From Arachnopeziza araneosa (lineage: Eukaryota > Ascomycota > Leotiomycetes > Helotiales > Arachnopezizaceae): DNA of 64,000 bases. Where the stretch lies: contig QYAI01000028.1 of the NCBI GenBank assembly GCA_003988855.1, positions 248,001-312,000 on the forward strand. The letters are read 5' to 3'. The notes beneath the pieces are model-generated. The model ran no database searches, was not told where the DNA came from, and saw only the letters and a program-made list of their open reading frames with translations. Below are positions 22,177 through 31,902 of this stretch, in pieces. Each line of letters starts with the position of its first letter. Within the stretch, counting starts at the first letter, position 1. The position numbers and the translations under genes are program-made.

Positions 22177-24064
22177 TCAAGGCTCATAAAACTCTGAAAG
22201 GTCTATGCCAGTAGTTTCCGACCTAGGAAAAGTTATGCCATACCTACTGCTACTTGGAGGATTTGAGCTCCACGTCGATTCGCTCCGCCTGACTGAACTA
22301 GATTTGATAGAGATGACATCTTGTTTACTTGCGCTGGTACCATTCTTTCTATCATGTCCACTCTGTTTCTGGCTTTCTGCTTTCTTCCGTTCTCTTTTCA
22401 AGCCAGCCTGTGTTGCTTCTTCTAACGGGGTTGTCTTGGTGTATTCTAAATATTCTGAATGGCCGTAATTCCTTTCTATGTTGTACCTGATGGGATCTAA
22501 AAGATCGAGCTTAGGTAGCACACGGTAGAATATTGACTTAGCAGAATCCCAATCCTCGAAAATCGTGTAGAAATATGCCAAGTGAACTCCTTCTATGAGA
22601 ATGTCTACGGCCGGTTCTGCGTGACTCTCAAACTCCGCATCCAGCAGAGCTTCCATCTGCCCCATGATTCGTCTTACGGTTGTCAAATCAGATCTTTCGA
22701 GTCTGAACTCTATCATTGAACCATATGCTCTCATCAAATTCTCGTTTGAACCTAGTTGCTTTGCTAAGCCAATTGCCTCTTTGAATATTTGGCGTAGTTT
22801 ATAATTATTAATTCCCATAAGGTGTTGTCGATTTTCGGATAGAAAATCACCGAAGTACATGAGACATTCGAAGTGACTCTCGAGCAGCTCTCTCTCAAAC
22901 TCAGCTTTGCTCCGGTCACGACTGAATTGGAGTCTATCGTATGTTTGCAACGCGCTTACATACAGCGTTTTTGCTTCCTCGGCATTTCCAACCTCCTCGT
23001 AGACTCTTGCTAAGCTCACCGTCGTTTGTAATGTGTTCAATGAGCTGGTGCCACATACCGTTTTGAAGACCGCAATAGCCTTGGTGTATGCAACGATAGA
23101 CATCTGGAATTTTTTCTTAGCCTGGAAAAATCGGCCAGTGCGAAAAAATTTCTCGGCAAGAAACACAGATTTACTACCCTCACACTGGGGATATTCGTCA
23201 ATCAGCCTCAAAAATTCTCGCTTCGCTTCCTCACGTCTTTCTCCACTTCTTAGTTTCCCTGAAGAAACCTCGAAAGGTTGAAGCATACTGGCTATTGCCT
23301 CTTTTCTTCTTGCAGTAGGAGAAGAAGAAATTTCAACAAGAGGAACAGGCGAGCCGTCCATGTTAAGTAGCAAATCAGGCTGGTAGTCATTAACAGCTAC
23401 ACCGGTTCTTTCGACGGTCTCATTGGCCAAAATATCAGTGTCAAGTTGAATAGCTGACGAGAAGTGTGTTTCATTCGCATCAAGTCCATGGTCAGATAGC
23501 CCAGTGCTTGGTGTATGATACGTAATATTTTCGGGCGTTGCTGTTTACAAAGTTAGATAGTCTCTTTGATTGGGAACAAGATTGGACACACCGGCGCTTG
23601 TCTCTTCTTGTTCATCATGACCTCTCCCTTTCCGCTTCTTGAAATTCCGGATTCTCTCTGCGACGATCTTAATTCCATTACTGTAGAACACAGTCTTCTT
23701 CCCTTCATCCTTCAATCTAGCCTCGTCTTTAGAAGCAATGAATGCCATATCATTAGCCGAAAAATTCTTGTCCATCTTCCATTCTTTCAGTTTGTCCTTG
23801 TACTTTCGTGCACTGGTAATTTCAGCGCGTGAAAACGGTAACCCGATATTCAAGTCCAAATTACCTTCTACGAAACTTATAGTTTTCTTCCATCACTGCC
23901 ATGGTTTCCGCGAGGGTCTTCCTCTCAATGACATATAGCTGGTAGATTGTTGTGCGAACAGCGTCCCATTGGCGATCATTAGCAGAGCGACGGGAAGATG
24001 CCGCGAAGGGTTGACCAGGTGTATGCGTCCCCGCAGCCTGACTTGGATTGGTTCGAAAATCCAT
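22177..24064 (-). CDS. Clr5-domain protein with C-terminal TPR-like region
   Basis: Three exons (24064-23865, 23812-23592, 23540-22177) encode 594 aa. The introns are 52 and 51 nt, GT-AG, and all phases fit. Residues 31-84 form a Clr5 domain, a putative DNA-binding module named after a fission yeast protein. It has RQWDAVRTTIYQLYVIERKT, then MEENYKF, and, after the first intron, YKDKLKEWKMDKNF. A basic stretch (KIVAERIRNFKKRKGR) follows and could be a nuclear signal. The last exon is helical, with tetratricopeptide-like units (FKTVCG...LNTLQTTVSLARVYEEVGNAEEA), as in many Clr5 proteins of filamentous fungi. A nuclear regulatory role is likely from the family; targets are unknown. The frame is clean throughout. 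Confidence 0.86.
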
Positions 24065-25520
24065 TCCGCAAAAAGATCACTGCCAAGAGTTATCAGACCT
24101 TGAAGAAATGAAAGTAGGTGATGAAGAAATTGATTGTGAGTTGAGGGTTGGAGTGAAGAAATGGAAAGAAGTTGTTGGCAAGGCTCCAAGGCTCCAAGAA
24201 CAAAAGTGCATTTGTGGCGTTCGACCTCGTGTTCCCACCCATGCAGTTTGGACTATCCAATCAGCGACGATTTGCCATCCATTCGCGAGTGTTATCCCTG
24301 GACCAACGATCTTCACCCCAACGGTCCAGTTGAAGACTTGCAACAACTCGACGAGGTCGATACGTTCCTAGAATACAATTTAGTCTTTGTGGAGAACCTG
24401 CAAGGTTCATGGGGCCAAAAAAGCGTGGAGCGATATCTTGCGTCGTTATTTATACTTACTTTGCGACAAGGTCCTTTTCGTCGGTGGCGGCTTTACCGGT
24501 ATCAACTGGATCGAGATATAGATCAATCACAGCGGGACTTTTATTCTTTCTGTGTTAGATGAGCTACGGAATTGAGCTTCTACAATGGGCCTCCCGAAAT
24601 AATGTCAATTTGATGGATAGAGAAGTCTGGCCACAATTGAGAACCAACACTTCTGAATGGATGCAGGAGAAGGTGCATCAAATATATGGAATACCGCTTC
24701 AATGGGTGGAAAGTCTGAAAGGAATATGGAACATCAGACTCCATACTTTGAAATGGAAGAAGCAGGACTTCACAGACGGTGTTTCGCATCAGGGTTTCCA
24801 GATAAATTTGAGAATTCTTCGGGCTCCAATCCCGGATTCACATGCTGAAGAACCAGATAATCCTCTGTAGAAGATTTAGATGTTACCTATTCTTCAATAA
24901 GTCGGGTCTGACATCATCACCGTGAAAATACAGCTGGATATCCCAAGTAAGTTAGATGAACCATTTTATTTGGTCCCACAACTCGCTGAGACATTATGTG
25001 CATAAATCTCACTGCCATGAAGATCACGGTGCAACATCACTCGGAGGTATCTAAATTAAAAAGATGACCCTCACATTCAGCAAGCAATAGCTCTGTAAAA
25101 AGAATGCGAGACAAAGGAAGCAGGCAGAGGAATTCAAGTGAAACAATCAAGTCACTTGTCTTGGGTTCAGTTAAGAAGCGGTCAAGAATTATGAAAGTTA
25201 TGAAATATACTCAAAATACCTCCACGAATCGTGATCTAAGAGGAGGTACACCTTTGTATTCTTACCAAACACATTTGTGGTTGCCTGATCACCGAGCAAG
25301 CATGGATCAGGACTAGGTAGGCAGAGGCAAATCGAGGCTCCAAGTGGCAAAGTCCGTCAGAAAACCGTTCAACTTGGAAAAAAAAAGGTTTCACACGTGG
25401 AAAGATGCTCTAAATGTTGCATAGTATTATCGTACGATAGACGGCAGGAATAAAATTGGAAAGTGAAGATTGCAATGGTTGTGATAGCCGAGGAAGTGCA
25501 GAATTGGTTGCTGGTTGAGA
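24065..25520. other. Intergenic region between the Clr5 gene and U6; two weak open frames
   Basis: Plus-strand frames at 24161-24562 (133 aa) and 24559-24870 (103 aa) overlap by four bases and look mildly protein-like, but match no family I know. They could be a short unrecognised or decayed gene. The remainder, 24870-25520, holds nothing recognisable and should include the U6 upstream elements. Confidence 0.35.
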
Positions 25521-25526
25521 ATGTGG

Positions 25527-25533
25527 TATATAA
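25527..25533 (+). promoter_or_regulatory. TATA box of the U6 snRNA gene
   Basis: TATATAA lies 30 bases upstream of the predicted U6 5' end at 25557. This is the position expected for TATA-directed RNA polymerase III transcription of U6 in fungi. Confidence 0.75.
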
Positions 25534-25581
25534 ACTTGTTTTAAACACACACTTTCGCCCTGCGGGGCATTTGGTCAATTT

Positions 25582-25632
25582 GTAAGCCTTCCCTTTAAAA
25601 CCCCCTAAAAGATCAAACTAACACCCTACCAG
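25582..25632 (+). other. mRNA-type spliceosomal intron inside U6 snRNA
   Basis: The 51-nt insert starts GTAAGC, contains the branch-site consensus CTAAC at about 25618-25622, and ends CTACCAG. Removing exactly this segment restores the conserved sequence GGTCAATTTGAAACGATAC. All three signals match the protein-gene introns in this window. Confidence 0.95.
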
Positions 25633-25704
25633 GAAACGATACAGAGAAGATTAGCATGGCCCCTGCACTAAGGATGACACGCTCAATCAAAGAGAAGCTA
25701 CCAA

Positions 25705-25711
25705 TTTTTTT
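25705..25711 (+). terminator. RNA polymerase III terminator of U6 (T7 run)
   Basis: Seven Ts directly follow the conserved CTACCAA end of U6. This is the standard polymerase III stop, which also supplies the 3' U tail. Confidence 0.9.
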
Positions 25712-26010
25712 AGCTTTTAGATTTATTGATATCAAGTTCTTGATAGATTAATATTGGCCTTGGTAATTTAATTCTTTTTTTTGCGGTTTTTGTTTAAAAA
25801 AAGGGGGAGGACCTGAAATACGAGGCTAGCGTGAGATTGAGGCAAGGCTGAGCTCGTGGTGACGCGACGTGGTTTGGGCGCGTCAGCCTTCTCGACAGGT
25901 CTGTTTCTAGCCCCCAGGACTTTGGGTCTGCTTATGCACAATTGAAATCACGGCCGTGTCGTTGCAAAGATATCTTTTACTCCTGCTGTGTCTGCGCAAG
26001 TTTGAAAGCG
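25712..26010. promoter_or_regulatory. SLD5 upstream region with an ACGCGA cell-cycle-type box
   Basis: The sequence GACGCGACGTGG at 25861-25872 contains ACGCGA. It resembles the ACGCGT (MCB-like) boxes that drive S-phase genes in fungi and sits about 150 bases before the SLD5 ATG. Function is inferred only from motif and neighbour. Confidence 0.4.
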
Positions 26011-26788
26011 ATGGATATCAATGACATTCTTCAAGATCTCAACTCTCAGCATCTCGACCGTGATAATCCATTCGGAGACGGGTATGGACTCGAGTCAGGC
26101 AATGGGCAGACCTCAGGACAGGCAGATCTACAAACCCTCACGCGAGCATGGGTCAACGAGCGGGGAACTGCTGAACTCCTCTCGTACTACATTTCTTGCC
26201 TTGCACTGTGCCAGCTAACCGTCCTCCAGCTGGCCGCAAAACAGCCTCATGGAACGAACCCTCACCCGCATCCGCAACCAGACCACCCTCATCGAGACTC
26301 TCACGGGCGACATGGACCCGAAATCCAACTTCGCCCTCATCATCATCCAAACCGAGCTCTCGCGCTGGCAATTCCTCGTCCGCTCTCTCCTGCGCGCCCG
26401 CATCGCCAAGATCGATAGACACGCGCTGCACTACCTCTCATCTGATGAATTGATTGCGAAGATGAGCGAGAACGAGGTGGCGTATGCGAGGCGGCATCAG
26501 CAGCTGTTGCATTCCCATTATCTGGCGTGTTTTCTACAAGGCTTCCCGCAGAATCTGAGGGGGTTGAATGATACGGCGGGTGGGATCAATATGGTTCAGG
26601 GTCCGGACGAGGATGGAGGGGTCTTTGTACGGGGGCTGGGAAGGGGTGGAGAGGAAGGGAGTCTGGTGGTGTATGGGAGAGGGAGGGATATCGATGGGGA
26701 GGTTGAGGTTGAGAGGGGAGAAGTGGTGGTGGGTCGGTGGGCAGATATGAGGGAGTTTGTGGAGAGGGGAGAGATGGAACTGGTTTGA
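26011..26788 (+). CDS. SLD5: DNA replication complex GINS subunit Sld5
   Basis: Two exons (26011-26183, 26230-26788) around a 46-nt GT-AG intron encode 243 aa, the usual fungal Sld5 length. Sld5 is one of four GINS subunits; GINS binds Cdc45 and Mcm2-7 in the replicative helicase. Recognisable stretches are LTRAWVNERGTAELL near the N-terminus and, across the intron, SWPQNSLMERTLTRIRNQ. These are followed by the helical A-domain core NFALIIIQTELSRWQFLVRS and LLRARIAKIDRHALHYL, then ARRHQQLLHSHYLACFL, FPQNLRGLNDTAGGI, and the small B-domain ending VVGRWADMREFVERGEMELV. The B-domain is interrupted by a glycine-rich insertion (about 195-225) that is longer than I would expect. The start is the only ATG giving the standard MDINDIL opening. 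Confidence 0.94.
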
Positions 26789-27753
26789 AGAGGTCCTGCT
26801 ACCGAGAACTCCGAGAGATAGAGTCTACAAGGTTGGGGAAAGCTGTGAAGCATGGAGGCCATCATGGAAAACGTCACGAACGCTTTGTTGCTGAACATTG
26901 GTCAGCAGTCAACGGAAGTCGAAGGAGATTTCGCACATCCGGTCCTCAACACTCAGACTCTGGAAGCGGAAAGCGGAAAGATGCTGTCAAAGGGCTACAT
27001 AGAAGGACTCGATCTAAAGACCAGTAGATGGATGCTTATGTGGTGGGAAGGGATGGGGATCTGCAGCCAACCAAATACGAGGCGCTCTGCCCTCACATGA
27101 CAAAGGCTCTTACGGAGATACAGTCAAGGTGTAATCTGTACCTAGCCAGAAGTGTTTCGCCGGTCTATGCAGAGATGTTATTGCGAGATCAAGTTTCTGT
27201 ACTGGCATTCTCCAAGGTTCAACAATTAAGTACTCTAGAATCGATCGATAGAGCCAAAGTCTCTACTCCAGAGAGTTGAGTTATGCTTTTTGTCTTTGTT
27301 GCATCCAAGTAGAAGAAAACAACGCTTGGGCGTGCCCATGATTTTGAGCCGCCCCAGACCAAGAGGGAGAGGCAGCGTCTCAGAGATATGCCGGACTTGA
27401 GAATTGCAGAGATCCAATCACACTGTTCCCATGTCGCCCTATGTCCACGGTGCTTCCTTCACCGTCCTTCCCGGGCCATTAGCTGCCAAGTGCCAGCGCC
27501 ACCGGGCTGACACGGCTGCTGCGCTCATGAGGTGAGCGTGGTGCAGGAGGCTAAGCGTGTAATCAGAATTTGGTTCGTTCACGCGCTGAAATGCTCCCAA
27601 TCGACATCGGCTCTAATGCACCTCGGCGGCGTCGCCCTTCGCGGCTCGGAATCGTCGGCCGTCTTTGACCTCAACTTTCTTTCAACCACACATAAAGAGT
27701 GTCGCGCACTCCATTGAATTGCATCGCACTGCTCGCAAAAGCGCATCGCGAGA
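26789..27753. other. Intergenic region between SLD5 and the DUF2985 gene
   Basis: About 1 kb with short unrelated frames. It should contain the SLD5 3' end and the DUF2985 promoter. Nothing specific was recognised. Confidence 0.5.
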
Positions 27754-29028
27754 ATGCGCACGTCTGAGGAAGCCAATGGCATTGAGCCCACCCTGACGCG
27801 CACCAGCACCATCCAGCGCATCGAGTCGCGAACCGGGAGACTGCTCAGCAATGCCTCAACCAAGTTCACCGAGTCCCGGCCGCCGGTGGGCATGTTCCAC
27901 GCCTTTGGCTCGGTGGCCTCCAATGTCCCATCGCTGAATGATATCGAGACGGGCAACTTCAATGCTCAAGGCTGGTCGGCGCCGGCTCAGCGACGCAATA
28001 GTCAGGCTCGTCGTGTCTCGCTCTCAGAGGCACGCCCCCAGCTTCCTCGCCAGCCCACGCTGGAGACCATCACCGAACCAGAAAAGGTGTCGTCGCTCGA
28101 GAAGATCAAGACGGGAGAACAGGTCGACGTCCTTCCAGTCGTGGCGGAGGCCTCAACCCTGGATTCCTCACGCAGCGAGCCAGCCATCATCCCTCACGAC
28201 CCCAGCGTCCCGTATCCTAACGGATATCAATTCCCACCCAAGCACACCTTCTGGCAATCCCTCGCCATCTCCCTTCGTGCCTTTTCCAGATGGGTCATCA
28301 CCCCCTTTGGTTTCCTGCTCACGCTCTACGCACTCAACATCGTCGCATGGGGTGGTATGCTCTTCCTCATCCTCATCCACGCAACGCCCGCCATGAGACA
28401 TCCGTCATGGAACTCCTGGCAATCCGGCGCCAAGAAATGGCTGGAGATTGATTCCCAGATCCTGAACGCCCTCTTCTGCGTCACTGGGCTAGGCTTAGCA
28501 CCATGGCGCTTCCGGGATTTCTATTTCTTGATCCGGTGGAGGTATCTGAAGGATGAGAATGGCCTGAGGAAGTTGGCGGGTATCCATCGGGACTGGTTCC
28601 GACTCGAGGGCAGTGAGAAGATCGACCCTCTCTTCAATCCCGCTGAAGCAAGTACCATCCCTCCCGAGGTCAGCGACGATGCCCTCGCTCTTCCCATCGC
28701 CCTGTCGCCCTCTCCTCCCTTGACCGGCGAGAGAGCTACTCCCTCCAAGTACTGGAAGTTGGACTTTGTCATCTGGGGTTTCGTCTGGAACACCCTCCTG
28801 CAATGTGTCCTCTGCGGTCTTATGTGGGGATTGAACAAATATCGTCGTCCTAGCTGGAGCGTGGGTTTGTTCATCAGTCTGGCGTGTATTGTGGCGAGCG
28901 CTGCTGGCTGGGTCATCTTCAAGGAGGGAAAGAGAGTCAAGAGTGTGGAGGGTGTGCCGGTCAGTGAGGAGGATCGGAGGTTGCTCGAGAACATGAGAGG
29001 CAAGGAGAAGGAGAGTGAAGTGGTCTAA
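27754..29028 (+). CDS. DUF2985-family fungal membrane protein
   Basis: Single exon of 424 aa with high third-position GC. A long, serine-rich, probably cytosolic N-terminus (1-170) precedes two hydrophobic helices (about 187-215, RWVITPFGFLLTLYALNIVAWGGMLFLILI split by a short break). Next comes the hallmark WLEIDSQILNALFCVTGLGL, then APWRFRDFYFLIRWRY, and two more helices at about 345-390 (FVWNTLLQCVLCGLMWG and VGLFISLACIVASAAGW). This arrangement defines DUF2985, a family known only from fungi and without an assigned biochemical role. The C-terminus is charged. The ATG at 27754 is the first in frame and follows an ordinary untranslated leader. Confidence 0.82.
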   Translation: MRTSEEANGIEPTLTRTSTIQRIESRTGRLLSNASTKFTESRPPVGMFHAFGSVASNVPSLNDIETGNFNAQGWSAPAQRRNSQARRVSLSEARPQLPRQPTLETITEPEKVSSLEKIKTGEQVDVLPVVAEASTLDSSRSEPAIIPHDPSVPYPNGYQFPPKHTFWQSLAISLRAFSRWVITPFGFLLTLYALNIVAWGGMLFLILIHATPAMRHPSWNSWQSGAKKWLEIDSQILNALFCVTGLGLAPWRFRDFYFLIRWRYLKDENGLRKLAGIHRDWFRLEGSEKIDPLFNPAEASTIPPEVSDDALALPIALSPSPPLTGERATPSKYWKLDFVIWGFVWNTLLQCVLCGLMWGLNKYRRPSWSVGLFISLACIVASAAGWVIFKEGKRVKSVEGVPVSEEDRRLLENMRGKEKESEVV

Positions 29029-29440
29029 GCCATGAACGATGACGGCGTTGCTGGATTGGGGAGTGCACTCATACTGTTGTTATACTAGGATATTATCTAT
29101 ATTGGGTAAAATTGGACATTTCAAATATTCTCAATCTGATGTCAACACTTCATGACAAGTTTCCACATGCTGTAAGATCACGCTTCTAGATTAGTATGCT
29201 CTCCTAACATAGTAAGACTACGCACATCGAGTCAACTTCACCCTAACCTCACTTCTCTTGTACAAAACCATCAATCGTCACTCCAGCACCAGATAAATCA
29301 TACTCACAGATGTAGACGTAGAAACCCTGTTAAAGCAGACAACTCTCTGCTTATTTTCTTTACCAAGTCCGATCCCGTCGGCGTCACGCTTGCCGCAAGA
29401 TACCTCCTTCCTTCATGATTCCCGCTCTCGCTTACCTCCT
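29029..29440. other. Downstream region of the DUF2985 gene
   Basis: Ordinary intergenic sequence leading into the repeat block. No gene was seen. Confidence 0.45.
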
Positions 29441-29446
29441 GAACAA

Positions 29447-29830
29447 GTAGCGAAGGAGTTACCGTCGCTATCGCCGTTGCAATTACCGTCACCACATACA
29501 CGAAACAGAAGGCTTGTTTATCTATGCGAGATGGTTCTTGCTAGTGCTGTCTATCTAGCTGGCTGTTCCTGATCTTCTTCTTCTGCGCTACAAGTACGAA
29601 TCTCTTTATCCTATCACTACTTACGTCGCTTGTTCAAGGGGTTAAGGGGTTCCCGTTGCTGTTACCGTCACGCTGGGGTCTAGAAGATACACGAAATGAA
29701 AGGCTCATCTATGCGAGACGGTTCTTGCTGGGGATGTCTCTCTCGCTGTCATTGAGCTTCTTCCCTGCTACAACTGCAACGACGACTTCTTTTGTCCCTC
29801 TCCTCACGTCACTCGTTGAAAGTAGTAAAG
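29447..29830 (+). repeat. Two diverged direct copies of a ~187-bp unit
   Basis: The segment ACACGAAA...GAAGGCTTGTTTATCTATGCGAGATGG near 29495-29530 recurs as ACACGAAA...AAGGCTCATCTATGCGAGACGG near 29690-29720. The anchor ATGCGAG occurs at 29524 and 29711, an offset of 187 bp. ACCGTCAC precedes both copies and TTCTTGCT follows both. Confidence 0.6.
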
Positions 29831-30119
29831 AGATTGCTGTAAGCTTGCATCTTGGTGTCGTGTACAGATCTTGTATCGGCGTTTATGGGAAGAAGGTTTT
29901 ATTCCTGCTGCTAAAACTGGATCGTCTGCTTTTGCAGGGATAGATGGGATTTGTTAAGCGGTAGATGGCAAGATACACGCAGACGCCGCTTCTCAGACAG
30001 ACCTTCACCACAGTTTTACTCCTGCTGCTGAATTGTCCGCCTGTGCGAGGATAGATTTCTTAGATACACGCAAACACCTCTTCTCGCACCCTCAACACGG
30101 TCACATCTTGTCGTAGGTC

Positions 30120-30830
30120 GGACTCAGTGTTTCGGTCCTAGGATTCTCGGCTTCTCATAGCTTCAACACGATGACATCTTGTCGCACGTCTGACGGCGTG
30201 TTATTCGGTCTTGGGATTCTCGCTTTGAGCCGAACGTTCCGTTGATCCACGGCTGTTGCACGGCTGTTGCGTTGCGATCATCTTCTAGATTGGATCCAGC
30301 ACGGATCAGCTATCATGTCGCAACTATGGCTGGTTAGCAAGTCTGAGCGTCTGGTATTCGGCCTTGGAAGTTCTTAGGATTCTGACTACCTTCTTCTGTC
30401 TTGATGTTAACATGACGAACGCTTCTAGTTACAACTACCTTTGTCGGTGACTCTGAGCGCCTAGTATTCGGCGTTGGGACTCTCAGGACTCTGACTCTCT
30501 CCTCTCTGTTATGATGTTAACATAACGAAGGCTTCTAGGCACAACTCCCATTATGAGCAACTCTGAGCGTCTGGTATTTGGCGTTAGGGTTCTTAGGATT
30601 CTTACTACCTTGTTCTGTCTGGATTATAACACGACAACCGCTATTAGTTGCAACTACTATTGCTACTAAGTCTGAGCTTCTGCTATTCGGCGTTGGGGTT
30701 CTTAGGATTTTTGCTCTCTCCTCTCTCTTGTAATGTTAACATGACGAACGCTTGTAGGTACAACGACCATTGTCGGTAACTCCGAACGTCTGCTATTCGG
30801 TGTTGGGATCTCACACTCTTCCTCAACCTT
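30120..30830 (+). repeat. Degenerate tandem array with a 110-bp period, at least five units
   Basis: The anchor CTGAGCGTCTGGTATTCGG or a close variant starts near 30342, 30452, 30562, 30671 and 30781, a spacing of almost exactly 110 bp. Each unit continues with a GTTGGGxTTCTTAGGATTCT-like part, then a CTCT or TTCTGTCT part, then ATGTTAACATGACGAACGCT, then TACAAC. Looser relatives lie at about 30130-30290. Copies differ at many positions, so the array is old. No reading frame runs through it. Confidence 0.8.
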
Positions 30831-31239
30831 CGACAGGATCAAACTGTTAAGTTGCAGCTACAACTCGTTAGCAAGTCTGTCTAAGATTCGCCCTTGGGTT
30901 CTTACGCTTGTGGATCCGACCTGAGTATACTCGAAGTAAGCCTTTCAATGTTGCGACTCTATTCCAGTAATGTTTAATTTCCCTTGTTCGCCTTAAAACC
31001 CGCTAGTCTTCTGACCTGTCTTTAGCACAATTAAACAATCCATCTCGCATTGCACCAAGATACGTCAGTCTTCGGTCTCTTGAAATTCGGCCTCTGGATT
31101 TTTGCAGCTCTGCCACGTTTGTCTGCTTTGCTTTGTTCAATCTTCACAACCACAGGACCGAATTGATGTCACAAAAGTTGATGACGAAATCTCCGTTATG
31201 TTATAAGATGCGATAGGGGATATAGAGCGGCATTAAGGA

Positions 31240-31375
31240 GATTCAAACATGACGAAGGGCGAAGGGCGAAACAATAAAGTGCAAAACGACAAAGGGCGAA
31301 ACGACGAGCTGTGAAAACGACAAGGGCAAAACGGCGAAAGGCGAACACAACAAGCTGTGAAAACGATATAGAATA
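31240..31375 (+). repeat. Short-period repeat rich in GGGCGAAACGAC
   Basis: GGCGAA, AAAACGACAA and AGCTGTGAAAACG recur with spacings of about 7 to 50 bases. This is a simple degenerate repeat on the A/G-rich strand. Confidence 0.6.
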
Positions 31376-31588
31376 ACTATAACGAAATGGTTCAATAACG
31401 AAAATAGCGACAACGAGATTATAATCCAAGGGTCTCACCATGATGGTTATTCCAGCCTATCCGCGGAGTATGTTCTTGACTCTTCTCGCGGATTGCATTG
31501 ATCAAGTAGCTAATTATTTGCAGCTATTTACTCAAAGTGCTTGAAGCCCTATCCTCCCCCGAGAAGACTACTCTTTGCGTGGGATCTT

Positions 31589-31600
31589 CCCCCCCCCCCC
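31589..31600 (+). repeat. Run of 12 cytosines
   Basis: A homopolymer C12 tract interrupts otherwise mixed sequence between two copies of GATCTTCC/TATCTTG. It is prone to length error in sequencing. Confidence 0.8.
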
Positions 31601-31902
31601 TATCTTGAAAGCTCTTGCAAAGATGCTCCAAAGTGCCACCTTCAAGCGGCAGGTGGCACCTCGGCAAGTCGTGCACAACTTGAAGCCCTTGTTCACGACT
31701 TCATCGCGAGCTTCGCAGAAGCATAACTTCTGCGTCGCCAAACCTTGCGCGATGGCATCCCAGCCGCCTCTCCCTGCAACTCCTCCAACGCAATTCTTCC
31801 CACTGCCTCTTCCCAGAAACTCCCCCCCCTCTACTCCTTCAACTGCCACTCCCCCACCGCCTCTCCCCTAGAAAGGTCACCGTCTCCATCGGGTCTTCCC
31901 CT

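Larger units (their letters stand above)
25557..25711 (+). ncRNA. U6 spliceosomal snRNA gene containing an intron
   Basis: Exon 1 is 25557-25581 and exon 2 is 25633-25711; joined they give about 104 nt of canonical U6. The 5' stem-loop is GCCC-TGCG-GGGC. It is followed by ATTTGGTCAATTT and, across the splice junction, GAAACGATACAGAGAAGATT with the ACAGAG box that pairs with 5' splice sites. Then come the AGCATGGCCCCTGCACTAAG segment and the U2/U6 and internal stem-loop region (GATGACACGCTCAATCAAAG), ending in CCAA and seven Ts. U6 is the catalytic RNA of the spliceosome and is made by RNA polymerase III. Without splicing, the 51-nt insert sits nine bases before ACAGAG and would disrupt the U6/5'-splice-site region. 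Confidence 0.97.

Noticed and set aside
24161..24870. Two joined plus-strand frames as a definite gene
   Set aside because: They are mildly protein-like but have no recognisable domain and no convincing splice structure; kept only as a note in the intergenic entry.
25369..25578. 69-codon minus-strand frame over the U6 promoter
   Set aside because: It overlaps the U6 5' end and TATA box and has no protein family resemblance.
31250..31440. 81-codon arginine/phenylalanine-rich minus-strand frame
   Set aside because: It is a translation of the GGGCGAAACGAC simple repeat.
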